Shown here: positions 29,762 through 38,716 of the stretch, piece after piece | How positions within the stretch are numbered: position 1 is the stretch's first letter | Layout: each line of letters begins with the position of its first letter | NCBI RefSeq assembly: GCF_001590785.1 | Contig: NZ_LTAO01000023.1 | Location: 514,100-578,099, forward strand | Direction: 5' to 3' | From: Alkalihalobacillus trypoxylicola | GTDB taxonomy: Bacteria; Bacillota; Bacilli; Bacillales; Bacillaceae_D | DNA: 64,000 nucleotides | The notes under the pieces: generated by a model | What the model was told of the DNA's origin: nothing | The model's input: only the letters and a program-made list of their open reading frames with translations | Databases searched by the model: none | Program-made: the position numbers and the translations under genes

Positions 29762-29932
29762 CTATAATTTCGTAAGAAGATTGATTCTATAAACAATTGC
29801 AATGGTAAAGACAGGTGTTAAAAATACTAGCCAGACGATTTTGTTTACTCCGATTATATGAGTCAAAATTGAAATTAAAATAATCCCTAAGCCAACAATG
29901 ATTAAGAAAATGCCTGTTACCCATTTCATCAT
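29762..29932 (-). CDS. Small two-helix membrane protein (56 residues)
   Basis: A 57-codon frame starting with two adjacent ATG codons. The product (MMKWVTGIFL ... RINLLTKL) has two hydrophobic helices of about 20 residues joined by a short loop (about residues 5-25 and 30-50). Codon use and hydrophobicity make it more convincing than the overlapping polar frame at 29787-29978, which is a shadow. AAAGGA lies just before the first ATG, a rather close ribosome site. No family recognised. The left end of repeat copy 1 begins 11 nt upstream of the start, so the element forms its 5' region. Confidence 0.5.
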   Translation of the reverse strand: MMKWVTGIFLIIVGLGIILISILTHIIGVNKIVWLVFLTPVFTIAIVYRINLLTKL

Positions 29933-29942
29933 TCCTTTCTTT

Positions 29943-30180
29943 TAATGAAAACCGAACGATTAAGTTTTTGATTTCCACTTTAGGTAGATGCTTTCCAAAG
30001 GGCTTGTTTTCAGCTAACTCTGACTACGCAGAGCTTCGTCAGAGTGGATCTTCAAACGGCGCTCATCCTTTGGGAGTCACTACCTGCCGTTACAATCAAC
30101 AAATGAATTCGCAAACACATTCAAAACCTTTTTAAATGTTCGGTTTTATTCACTTATAGAGCAATTATGAAATGGACTCA
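29943..30180 (+). repeat. Dispersed structured repeat, copy 1
   Basis: About 238 nt that recur with high identity at 51221-51449, in the same orientation. The element opens with AATGAAAACCGAACGATTA, which is nearly complementary to the downstream AAATGTTCGGTTTTATT (about 30135-30150), giving an outer stem. An inner stem pairs GTAGATGCTTTCCAAAGG with CCTTTGGGAGTCACTAC, and a small hairpin CTCTG-ACTACG-CAGAG lies inside. No open reading frame of note. It looks like a small non-autonomous mobile element or a structured RNA module. Confidence 0.8.
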
Positions 30181-30274
30181 TGTAATAAGGAGAACCTCCC
30201 ATTTAAAAATTTTCCTTATTTTACATTGTACGTTATATAAGACACTAGGTTGCTTGAAAAAATAATAATAAACC

Positions 30275-30311
30275 AAAAAACCTTAAGCTCTAAAAATGAA
30301 CTTAAGGTTTT
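30275..30311 (-). terminator. Terminator of the propeller/cadherin-like surface-protein gene
   Basis: Stem AACCTTAAG / CTTAAGGTT with a 13-nt loop and TTTTTT on the minus strand, 34 nt past the stop codon. Confidence 0.8.
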
Positions 30312-30344
30312 CCTCTATTTTATTACAAAGCTCCTGACTCACAA

Positions 30345-33300
30345 TCACTCATTAGATTTTGCATGATATCTTCTATAAATAATAAACAACCATATTCCTA
30401 ATGCGATTGTAAACACACCTAAGAGCAAATAGTGATAAGACGATGAAGCTGTAAATGGAAGCTTATTTTTTTCATCTTCCATGTTCTCTTCATCCTTTTT
30501 ATCTTCTTTCCCGTTATCTTCTTTTATTGGTTTAGAAGGCTCTGTTATTTGCTGCTCTTCTTCAAATTCTTCCTCATCTTTTTGGTCATTCTCTACCGGT
30601 TGTTCTTTTTCTGATGTAAAGATGGTTAGTGAATACTCAGTACTTGATCCGAAAGTATTTCTTGCGACAATGGTATAAGTATATTCCGTATTAGCGATTA
30701 ATTCTTTATCTACAAAAGTAGTATGTTCACCCACATAAACGATTTCTCCATCACGGCTTAATTGATAAATCTCAGCATGTTCTACCTCAGTCCATGCGAA
30801 TTGAATCGAAGTTTCAAAGATTTCTTCTACTTTTAACACTGGGGCTCTAGGAGCACTTCCCTCTTTTACTGCCCGATTCACTATCACCGTATACGTCTGC
30901 TCGTTTCCAGCCGGTGCCGTTACTTCGATCTCTATCACATTTTCTCCTACCGTAAGTGGAATCAAACCTACTTCACCAGCATTAACTCCATTTACCGTCA
31001 TCGTACTATCAGGATCTACGGTGGTCGCTGTCACCGTTATTTCGTCAATTTCATAGGCTACACTTGCTCTATATTGATAGATATCTTGATCGAACTCAGG
31101 ACTGAGCTCTCCTTCTGAGAAAGTTAATGAACTTAGGCTCGCTTCCGCACTTGCCGCTCGATTCACTATCACTGTATACGTCTGCTGATTCCCCGCTGGT
31201 GCAGTTACTTCGATTTCGATTACATTCTCTCCGACAGAGAGTGGGGTTGAGACATTTTCTCCATCGCTCTCGACTCCGTTAATGCTCATTGTGCTATCAG
31301 AATAAACAGCTGCGGATGTTACCATTATTTCTTCCACTTCATGGTCAACATCTGCTCTATATTGATAGATATCCCAATCGAACTCAGGACTGAGCTCTCC
31401 TTCTGATAAAGTTATCGAACTTAACCTCGCTTCAGGACTTGCCGCTCGAGTTATGCTCACCGTATACGTCTGCTGGTTTCCAGCCGGTGCCGTTACTTCG
31501 ATCTCGATTACATTCTCGCCCACTGTGAGTGGGATCGAATCTACTTCATCAGCAGTAACTCCATTTATACTCATCGTGCTATCAGGATCGACGGTGCTCG
31601 CTGTCACGGTTATTTCGTTCATTTCATAAGCAACACTTGCACTATATTCATAAATATCTTGTTCGAAGTCAGGGCTGAGCTCTCCTTCTGAGAGAGAGAA
31701 CGAGCTTAGTCTCGCTTCAGGACTCGCCGCTCGAGTTACGAGTACTGTATAGGTCTGCTCATTCCCGGCTGGGGCGGTCACTTCGATTTCGATCTCATTC
31801 TCTCCTACCGTAAGTGGGATCGAACCTACTTCTTCAGCATTAACTCCATTTACCGTCATCGAGCTATCAGGATCGACGGTGCTCGCTGTCACCGTTATTT
31901 CGTCCATTTCATAAGCAACACTTGCACTATATTCATAAATATCTTGGTCAAACTGTGGGCTCAGCTCTCCTTCTGATAGGGTTAATGAACTTAGGCTTGC
32001 TTCAGAACTCGCCGCTCGAGTTATGATTACTATATACGTCTGCTGGTTTCCAGCCGGTGCCGTTACTTCGATCTCGATCACATTCTCTCCTACCGTAAGT
32101 GGAATCAAACCTACTTCAGCAGCATTAACTCCATTTACTGTCATCGAGCTATCAGGATTTACGGTGCTCGCTGTCAACGTTACTTCTTCCACTTCATGGT
32201 CAACATCTGCTCTATATTGATAGATATCCCAATCGAACTTAGGACTGAGCTCTCCTTCTGATAAAGTTATCGAACTTAACCTCGCTTCAGGACTCGCCGC
32301 TCGAGTTACGAGTACTGTATAGGTCTGCTGGTTCCCGGCTGGGGCGATTACTTCGATTTCGATCTCATTCTCTCCTACCGTAAGTGGGATCGAATCTACT
32401 TCATCAGCAGTAACTCCATTTACCGTCATCGTACTATCAGGATCGACGGTGCTCGCTGTCACGGTTATTTCGTTCATTTCATAAGCAACACTTGCACTAT
32501 ATTCATAAATATCTTGGTCAAACTGTGGGCTCAGCTCTCCTTCTAATATATTTAAACTACTCAGGCTCGTGTTATAAGGAAGAACTATTGCTTCAACTTC
32601 ATTAGATGAACCACTAACTCTATTCGGGTAGATAGCTTTGACTTTGTAGTAATAAGAAACATGTGTTGGTAAATCTGTCACTATATAGAATGAGTCTGAA
32701 ACGGTTGCAATTTCAGTTCCTTCGGCTTCGTGAACTTCACTTTCATATATCGAGTATTCTATAGCTCCATTGACTGGAGTCCAAGATAAAGAAACCTCAC
32801 CATTTTCTATATGAGCTGGATGCATAATGGGTACACTGGATAAACGAAAAACCTCGGCAGTAGTTCCACTCACTGTACCAAAAGGAATCATCCATATATT
32901 TAAGCCATCAAAGACGGCCGAATACCTGCCGTTATAATTATTTGGCTTATCAAAATCTTCCATCTCTCCAGTATGGGTGTCAATTCTATAAAATCGATTA
33001 CTTCCATACTTTGTCCAAATATAGCGTCCGTCGTAAGCTCCAAGAGACAGGTTTGGATTCTCATCATAATTATGACCGCTCGGCCAATCATTGTAGCCTA
33101 TCATCTCACCTGTATTTGGATCCAGCTTAATAATCATATTTGCTCCACTACTAGGAAGCATCCAGATGTATTCACCATCGAATAGTCCCTTTGCAAAGGA
33201 GTATCCACTTTTACTAAAACCATCTGGCCAGTTATTATATCCTGTCATCTCACCTGTTTCAGGATCCAGCTTTATTACTTGGTCGGCCAGAGAAGGAATT

Positions 33301-33950
33301 AACCATATATGTTTTCCATCATGTACGGCTCCATTAAAAGCATACTGTTCTTTTGTAAAACCATCTGGCCAATTATCATATCCTGTCATTGCACCTGATT
33401 TTGGGTCAATCTTAACCACCTTATTTGCCCTAGAAGGGGCCAACCATACATACTCACCGTCAAATACACCTTTATTAAAGTATGGCTTACTTTCCCCTTC
33501 ACTAGAGTTAAAAAAGCCTGCAGGCCAATCGTAGCTTGTCATCTCTTCTGTCTCAATATCCATTTTCACTACTTGATCAGCAAGTGATGGAATCATCCAG
33601 ATTGATTCATCATCAAACACCCCTCCGCTAAAAGCACCATTTGATTTTACGAATCCATCTGGCCAATTATCATAACCCGTCATTTCCCCTGTCACCGTAT
33701 TCAACTTAACAACCTGATTCGTTTCCTGTGGAATCATCCAAATCTGACTTCGATTATCAAGTACAGCTTCTCCAAAGTAAGCAGAACTATTAGAAAACCC
33801 CTCTGGCCAATTGCTAAAGCTACTGATTTCAATTTCTGGTCCAAGATAAGTATCGTATTCTGTACTCTCACTGAAGGCACTCTGTGAAAACAGAATAGAG
33901 ATAAAAAAAGTCATAGTTACTAATATGAAAAACCGTTTTATTTGTAGCAT
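30345..33950 (-). CDS. Cell-wall-anchored propeller / cadherin-like repeat surface protein
   Basis: Exported protein of 1201 residues. Signal peptide (1-28); seven repeats of about 47 residues (about 41-375) with the pattern GYDNWPDGF ... IWMIPS ... VVKLDPETGEMT, i.e. a seven-blade beta-propeller; a fibronectin III domain (about 376-460); six cadherin-like beta-sandwich repeats of about 94 residues (466-1030), each opening LSS-x-x-LSEGELSP and ending TAPAGNQQTYTV; a second fibronectin domain; an acidic Lys/Glu linker; LPFTA (1164-1168), membrane helix and a basic tail. It should be displayed on the wall by a sortase, probably for adhesion or polymer binding. ATG with AAGGA about 10 nt upstream; monocistronic. 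Confidence 0.88.
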   Translation of the reverse strand: MLQIKRFFILVTMTFFISILFSQSAFSESTEYDTYLGPEIEISSFSNWPEGFSNSSAYFGEAVLDNRSQIWMIPQETNQVVKLNTVTGEMTGYDNWPDGFVKSNGAFSGGVFDDESIWMIPSLADQVVKMDIETEEMTSYDWPAGFFNSSEGESKPYFNKGVFDGEYVWLAPSRANKVVKIDPKSGAMTGYDNWPDGFTKEQYAFNGAVHDGKHIWLIPSLADQVIKLDPETGEMTGYNNWPDGFSKSGYSFAKGLFDGEYIWMLPSSGANMIIKLDPNTGEMIGYNDWPSGHNYDENPNLSLGAYDGRYIWTKYGSNRFYRIDTHTGEMEDFDKPNNYNGRYSAVFDGLNIWMIPFGTVSGTTAEVFRLSSVPIMHPAHIENGEVSLSWTPVNGAIEYSIYESEVHEAEGTEIATVSDSFYIVTDLPTHVSYYYKVKAIYPNRVSGSSNEVEAIVLPYNTSLSSLNILEGELSPQFDQDIYEYSASVAYEMNEITVTASTVDPDSTMTVNGVTADEVDSIPLTVGENEIEIEVIAPAGNQQTYTVLVTRAASPEARLSSITLSEGELSPKFDWDIYQYRADVDHEVEEVTLTASTVNPDSSMTVNGVNAAEVGLIPLTVGENVIEIEVTAPAGNQQTYIVIITRAASSEASLSSLTLSEGELSPQFDQDIYEYSASVAYEMDEITVTASTVDPDSSMTVNGVNAEEVGSIPLTVGENEIEIEVTAPAGNEQTYTVLVTRAASPEARLSSFSLSEGELSPDFEQDIYEYSASVAYEMNEITVTASTVDPDSTMSINGVTADEVDSIPLTVGENVIEIEVTAPAGNQQTYTVSITRAASPEARLSSITLSEGELSPEFDWDIYQYRADVDHEVEEIMVTSAAVYSDSTMSINGVESDGENVSTPLSVGENVIEIEVTAPAGNQQTYTVIVNRAASAEASLSSLTFSEGELSPEFDQDIYQYRASVAYEIDEITVTATTVDPDSTMTVNGVNAGEVGLIPLTVGENVIEIEVTAPAGNEQTYTVIVNRAVKEGSAPRAPVLKVEEIFETSIQFAWTEVEHAEIYQLSRDGEIVYVGEHTTFVDKELIANTEYTYTIVARNTFGSSTEYSLTIFTSEKEQPVENDQKDEEEFEEEQQITEPSKPIKEDNGKEDKKDEENMEDEKNKLPFTASSSYHYLLLGVFTIALGIWLFIIYRRYHAKSNE
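30880..32580 (-). repeat. Six in-frame tandem repeats of about 282 nt
   Basis: Six consecutive units encode the cadherin-like domains of the surface protein. Units 1, 3 and 4 share the segment DIYEYSASVAYEM; units 2 and 5 share DWDIYQYRADVDHEVEE; unit 6 is intermediate (DIYQYRASVAYEI). The mosaic pattern points to gene conversion or unequal crossover between units. Confidence 0.9.
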
Positions 33951-34320
33951 GATACATGATTCCTTCCTCTAATAATATCTCATTAAATAACAGATAATAA
34001 AAAAATTATTGCGAACTATGTTCTAAAAATAGCTTATTTTATCTTTATCACAAAATGTTTAAATAAGCTTTATTTCCACTATTTCTTAATCATATCACCA
34101 CTTTCTTCAAATGGTTTTGATAACGGCAAAATGTGACTTTTTTCAAGATTTCCAACCAAAAATAATAGTTGAAAACTTTTTTTTTATGACTAGTATGACT
34201 CTCTCTATGACTTATTCTATGACTTATGTGAGACTTTTTTATTGTCTAGTAAAACAAAAAAAGACTGTATCTCAAAAGTTATTTTCATAACCCTTAAGAA
34301 CAGTCTCTTTTAATTTGCCT
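33951..34320. other. AT-rich intergenic region with TATGACT repeats
   Basis: 370 nt upstream of the surface-protein gene and downstream of dut. It contains four copies of TATGACT at 34185, 34194, 34206 and 34218 and the dut terminator (34262-34307). No gene seen. It must hold the promoter of the surface-protein gene, which I cannot place with confidence. Confidence 0.6.
34262..34307 (-). terminator. Terminator of the nrdHIEF-dut operon
   Basis: Minus-strand outer stem AGACTGT / ACAGTCT with an inner GTTAT / ATAAC hairpin, followed by seven T. Confidence 0.6.
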
Positions 34321-34752
34321 CTATTTTGTACCAGTAGAGCCGTGTCCACCACGGTCTTCATTATTCAAATGCTTCACTTCGGTTAGCTCAACAACCGGCA
34401 TCTTTTTCATGATTCGGAATTGACAAATACGGTCATTTTTTTCAATGACGGTATCTCTTAGTGCATATGCGGGAAAAAACCATTGATCTCCATCACCACA
34501 ATAAGATTCGTCAATAACGCCCATTGAATTCGTTTGGATAATCCCAAAGTTTTTGAACGTACTTGAGCGTGGTACAACATGCCCTTCATAGCCTTTTGGT
34601 AATTGCATCGCTACTCCTAAAGGAATGAGCTTAAACTCGCCTTGCTTGAGTTCGACTTTTTGTGCCGCCCTTAAGTCAAGCCAATCACCTTGAGGAACTT
34701 TTTCTATCTTTATAAGGTCATCTTCAAAGTATTTTATCTTAATCTCAGTCAT
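34321..34752 (-). CDS. dut: dUTP diphosphatase
   Basis: Trimeric dUTPase (143 residues) that hydrolyses dUTP to dUMP and pyrophosphate, keeping uracil out of DNA and supplying dTMP synthesis. All five family motifs are visible: DLRAA (27-31), [22 protein letters not shown] and the C-terminal Gly-rich arm [10 protein letters not shown]. It resembles the short YosS-type dUTPases of Bacillus and its phages. It follows nrdF by 39 nt and is the last gene of the ribonucleotide reductase operon, a sensible grouping for dNTP supply. Confidence 0.95.
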   Translation of the reverse strand: MTEIKIKYFEDDLIKIEKVPQGDWLDLRAAQKVELKQGEFKLIPLGVAMQLPKGYEGHVVPRSSTFKNFGIIQTNSMGVIDESYCGDGDQWFFPAYALRDTVIEKNDRICQFRIMKKMPVVELTEVKHLNNEDRGGHGSTGTK

Positions 34753-34791
34753 TACTATACTCGCTCCTTCAGATCCTGTAGCTCTGCTGTA

Positions 34792-35751
34792 TTAATAGTC
34801 GTAATCTGATTCACTCATATCCTCTACTACAGAAAGCAGGTAGCCATTTCCAACCGTAGAGAAAAAGTCATGATTGGTTGTCCCTGTCGATAAGCCATTA
34901 ATAACGATTGGATTAACATCATCTGCTGTATCCGGGAATAGAGGTGCTAGACCTAAATTCATTAAGGCTTTATTTGCATTATAACGAAGGAACACCTTCA
35001 CATCCTCTGTCCATCCGACTTTATCATAGATAGATTCTGTATATTTCACTTCATTTTCATATAGCTTATAAAGTAGTGAGTACGTCCAAGTTTTGATTTC
35101 TTCTTTTTCTGAATCACTTAATTGATTAAAGCCTACCTTGAACTTATAACCAATATAGGCACCATGTGCGGACTCATCTCGAATAATTAATTTAATGACC
35201 TCAGCCACATTGATCAATTTAGCTCTTCCTAAATAATAAAGTGGCGTATAGAAACCAGAATAAAATAAAAAGGATTCTAAAAAGACACTTGCTACCTTTT
35301 TTTGTAAAGCCGAGCCATTACTATAAATATCATCGATTATTTGTGCTTTAATTTGTAAATAATCGTCCTCTCTTGCCCAACGAAAAATCTCTTCAATTTC
35401 CTTCTTCGTATTTAAGGTACTAAAGATAGAGGAGTAGCTTCTAGCATGCTCAGATTCCATAAATTGAATATTATTCAAGACAGCAATCTCATGCTGAGTT
35501 TTGGCATCTTTTCTTAATGCATCGATACCAGATTCAGATTGAAGCGTATCAAGCATCGTTAAACCACCAAATACCTTCTCTACTAAACGCTTCTCTTCCT
35601 CTGGTAGCTTTGTCCAATCTGAACGGTCCTTTGATACAGGCATACGGGTCGATAGCCAGAATTGCTCTGTTAATTTTTCATAGGTGATTTTATCGATCGC
35701 ATCCTCAATATTATTCCAATTGACTGCTTCATAAGCTGCATATTTTGTCAC
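34792..35751 (-). CDS. nrdF: Class Ib ribonucleotide reductase, beta subunit
   Basis: Radical-generating subunit (319 residues) of the aerobic Mn/Fe ribonucleotide reductase. Metal ligands are visible in QSESGID, FMESEHARSY and IIRDESAHGAY; the radical Tyr lies in the YSSIFSTLN region. I take the GTG that follows AGGAGG by 9 nt (MTKYAAYEAVNW); the TTG one codon earlier is a possible alternative. It follows nrdE by 13 nt. Confidence 0.96.
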   Translation of the reverse strand: MTKYAAYEAVNWNNIEDAIDKITYEKLTEQFWLSTRMPVSKDRSDWTKLPEEEKRLVEKVFGGLTMLDTLQSESGIDALRKDAKTQHEIAVLNNIQFMESEHARSYSSIFSTLNTKKEIEEIFRWAREDDYLQIKAQIIDDIYSNGSALQKKVASVFLESFLFYSGFYTPLYYLGRAKLINVAEVIKLIIRDESAHGAYIGYKFKVGFNQLSDSEKEEIKTWTYSLLYKLYENEVKYTESIYDKVGWTEDVKVFLRYNANKALMNLGLAPLFPDTADDVNPIVINGLSTGTTNHDFFSTVGNGYLLSVVEDMSESDYDY

Positions 35752-35764
35752 CAATCAAAACCTC

Positions 35765-37951
35765 CTAAACACTGCACGATTCACAATAATTAGCGCCTAC
35801 TTCGTTTCCATCATCTGTGTAGGTGCGGATATAATAGACGGACTTAATGCCCTTTTTCCATGCGTAGTTTCTCAAGATATTTAAATCTCTAGTTGTTTTT
35901 TTCGTAGGAAATTCACTATTTTCCTTCCATTCATAAATTCCAGCCGGTAATTCAGAACGTAGGAATAGAGTCATACTCATTCCTTGATCGACATGCTTTT
36001 GCGCGGTAGCATACGTATCAATAATTTTTCGCTGATCAATATCATAAGCCGATTCGTAGTGAGGAATCGTCTCTGTCGATAAGAACGGAGCCGGGTAATA
36101 TACCTTCCCTCTTTTACCTTCGGTTCTTTCTTCAATTCTTTGAGTAATCGGGTGAATAGAGGCTGTTGCTTCATTCACATAGGAAATCGATCCTGTAGGA
36201 GCTACAGCAAGTCGATAGGCATTATAAAGACCATATTCCATTACTGACTGCTTTAGCTGCTCCCAATCCTCTTTTCTTGGAATAAAGATACCCTCGAATA
36301 TCTCTTTTACTTTTTCATGCTGAAATTCAAATTCCACTTCATCCAAATATTTATCAAAATATTCACCAGACGCGTATTTTGATTTTTCAAATTCAGCGAA
36401 TGTATTTCCGCTTTCTTTGGAGATGTTATTGCTCTCAACGAGCGTCCAGTAGTTTAATAATTTAAAATAGACATCTGTAAATTCAAGTGCCTCTGGCGAA
36501 CCATAATAAAGCTGATTTTTTGCTAAAAATCCGTGTAAATTCATCGCACCTAAACCAACTGAGTGATACATCTCGTTTCCATTTTTAACAGACGGAACAA
36601 CATCAATGCTTGAATGGTCGGTTACATAGGTTAAAGCTCGTAGCATAGTTCGAACGGATTTTCCAAAGTCAGGTGACTCCATTAAGTTCACGACATTTGT
36701 TGATCCTAGGTTACAGCTCACATCGTGACCTAATTCCATAAACGTTTGGTCATTGTGAATATTAGAATCTTTGTGTACCTGGAAAATCTCTGTACATAAA
36801 TTAGACATGATAATATGTCCATGTATTGGATTCTCACGGTTCACTGTATCGATATTAATAATATAAGGATAGCCACTTTCATTTTGAAGGTTGCTTATTT
36901 CCGTTTCTATATCTCTTGCTTTAATTTTCGATTTACGAATATCAGGATTATCAACCATTCTGTCATATTCAGCTGTAATATCTATATAAGCAAATGGTTT
37001 GCCGTACACCTTTTCCACATCATGTGGTGAAAAAAGGTACATAAATTCATTTTTCTTCGTTAGCTCATAAAATTTATCTGGTACGACAAGACCAAGTGAT
37101 AGCGTCTTAATCCTAACCTTCTCATCGGCATTTTCTTTTCTAACGGAAAGGAAATCGACGACATCAGGATGGAAAATATTCAAATAAACGACTCCGGCTC
37201 CATCTCGTGCTCCTCCTTGGTTTGCATAAGAGAAAGCATCTTCAAATAATTTCATGACAGGAACCACACCATCTGCAAGGCCATATACGCCTTTTATTGG
37301 GTCATTATTCGCACGAATATTAGATAAGCTAATTCCTACTCCTCCACCAAGCTTAGATAACTGTAGTGCAGAGTTAATACTGCGCCCAATTGAATTCATA
37401 TCATCAGAAACGGTTAGAAGAAAACAGGATACCATTTCACCAGCCCGTTTTTTCCCTATATTTAAAAAGGTAGGTGTTGCTGGCTGATAACGTTGATGAA
37501 TTAATTCCTCGGCAAGCTCCATCGCAAGCTCTTCATTTCCATCTGCAATAGAAAGAGCATTAAATGCTAAGCGATCTTCATAACGCTCTAAAAATCTCTG
37601 ACCGTCGTCTGTTTTCATTGCATATTGGGAATAAAATTTATAAGCTCCCATAAACGAGCGGAATCGGAACTTTTTAGTATAAATTTGTTTAAATAGTTTT
37701 TTAACAAATGAAAAATCATATTTAGCCAAAAATTCTTCTTTAATATAATCGTTCTCTTTTAAATAATCGATTTTTTCAGCTAAAGAATGAAAAAAGACGG
37801 TATTCGGATTCACATATTCTAAAAAATATGCTTTCACCGCTTCCCGATCTTTATCGATTTGAATTTGACCATCCTTTGGGAGGTTTAGTAGATTATTCAG
37901 AGTAAAATAAGTATCTTCTTTTATTTTTTTACTTAATTCCGGCGCCTGCAT
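35765..37951 (-). CDS. nrdE: Class Ib ribonucleotide reductase, alpha subunit
   Basis: Catalytic subunit (728 residues) reducing ribonucleoside diphosphates to deoxy forms. Features: N-terminal helical region lacking the ATP cone typical of NrdA, the GGGVGISLSNIRA and NLCTEI segments, the cysteine/glutamate active-site loop, the radical-transfer tyrosines near TRDLNILRNYAWKKGIKSVYYIRT, and a C-terminal redox pair CESC that is reduced by NrdH. ATG lies 12 nt after an AAGGAGG site located inside nrdI; the two genes overlap by 23 nt. No intein or intron is present, unlike some Bacillus nrdE genes. Confidence 0.97.
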   Translation of the reverse strand: MQAPELSKKIKEDTYFTLNNLLNLPKDGQIQIDKDREAVKAYFLEYVNPNTVFFHSLAEKIDYLKENDYIKEEFLAKYDFSFVKKLFKQIYTKKFRFRSFMGAYKFYSQYAMKTDDGQRFLERYEDRLAFNALSIADGNEELAMELAEELIHQRYQPATPTFLNIGKKRAGEMVSCFLLTVSDDMNSIGRSINSALQLSKLGGGVGISLSNIRANNDPIKGVYGLADGVVPVMKLFEDAFSYANQGGARDGAGVVYLNIFHPDVVDFLSVRKENADEKVRIKTLSLGLVVPDKFYELTKKNEFMYLFSPHDVEKVYGKPFAYIDITAEYDRMVDNPDIRKSKIKARDIETEISNLQNESGYPYIINIDTVNRENPIHGHIIMSNLCTEIFQVHKDSNIHNDQTFMELGHDVSCNLGSTNVVNLMESPDFGKSVRTMLRALTYVTDHSSIDVVPSVKNGNEMYHSVGLGAMNLHGFLAKNQLYYGSPEALEFTDVYFKLLNYWTLVESNNISKESGNTFAEFEKSKYASGEYFDKYLDEVEFEFQHEKVKEIFEGIFIPRKEDWEQLKQSVMEYGLYNAYRLAVAPTGSISYVNEATASIHPITQRIEERTEGKRGKVYYPAPFLSTETIPHYESAYDIDQRKIIDTYATAQKHVDQGMSMTLFLRSELPAGIYEWKENSEFPTKKTTRDLNILRNYAWKKGIKSVYYIRTYTDDGNEVGANYCESCSV

Positions 37952-38309
37952 ATTGGTTCAATGCCTCCTTAAATTGATATACATCGTTAGGTGTACCACT
38001 AAATTCAAATGTATATAGTAAAGGTTTTTGGAAATTCTTCGCCAAATCCTTTGCGTTAAAGCAGTAATCATGATCGAAGTTTAAGTTTCCACTTCCAATA
38101 AAACCTAGTAAATTCTGTTCATTTGATCCGAATTGGACAAACAAAGAGACCTTTTCTGTAATCATTTCATCGTAGCTTGGCACAATCACAACAAACGGTT
38201 CTCCTACCTCTTCATAAGGACCATTATAATTTATTTCAATTGAGCTTAATCCTGTCTTTTCGACAAAGTCTCTAACATTACCTGTTAAAGATAGATAAGC
38301 AATTTTCAC
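37929..38309 (-). CDS. nrdI: Flavodoxin-like NrdI
   Basis: Flavodoxin-fold protein (126 residues) that supplies the oxidant needed to assemble the di-manganese tyrosyl radical in NrdF. The N-terminus MKIAYLSLTGNVRDFV carries the FMN phosphate-binding loop, and IGSGNLNFDHDYC lies in the FMN-isoalloxazine region. Start GTG, 2 nt after the nrdH stop; overlaps nrdE by 23 nt. Confidence 0.96.
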   Translation of the reverse strand: MKIAYLSLTGNVRDFVEKTGLSSIEINYNGPYEEVGEPFVVIVPSYDEMITEKVSLFVQFGSNEQNLLGFIGSGNLNFDHDYCFNAKDLAKNFQKPLLYTFEFSGTPNDVYQFKEALNQYAGAGIK

Positions 38310-38310
38310 T

Positions 38311-38547
38311 TTAATTCAACACCAATTCTTTTAATTTATCTGGTTGGAAACCAGTAAAAGGCTCAGTTCCATCTGCAACAACAACAGGCATTTGTCTTAG
38401 ATTTAGTGTATTGACGACATAATCAAACGCTTGCTCATCCTCTTCGATGTTTAATGCTTCAAAATCAATTCCTTCACCACTTAGGACAACCTTCGTCATT
38501 TCACATTGAGGACAACCATTTTTTGTATACACTGTAACTTTAGACAT
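38311..38547 (-). CDS. nrdH: Glutaredoxin-like NrdH
   Basis: Small thiol-redox protein (78 residues) that donates electrons to NrdE. The redox motif CPQC is at residues 12-15, with cis-Pro in LRQMPVVV and the C-terminal FTGFQPDKL typical of NrdH. First gene of the nrdH-nrdI-nrdE-nrdF-dut operon; the NrdR-controlled promoter lies about 200 nt upstream. Confidence 0.96.
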   Translation of the reverse strand: MSKVTVYTKNGCPQCEMTKVVLSGEGIDFEALNIEEDEQAFDYVVNTLNLRQMPVVVADGTEPFTGFQPDKLKELVLN

Positions 38548-38716
38548 TTCAAGACCACCAATCTCATATATGTATTTAATATTTTCTTGTTCACACTAAT
38601 TTGATCCAAAAATGTATGGTTCATTTTGGATCATCCTAGAAAGTTGTTTTATTCATTTTCATCAGCTATAATCATAAAAGTGTTTTAAAAAAAAGACTTG
38701 ACTTTTGAATTCAAAA

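Noticed and set aside
29787-29978. 63-codon minus-strand frame next to repeat copy 1
   Set aside because: Polar, Asn/Cys-rich product in a frame shifted from the convincing two-helix membrane protein at 29762-29932.
30880-32580. Regular repeats considered as a CRISPR array
   Set aside because: Units are about 282 nt, in frame, contiguous without spacers, and encode protein domains.
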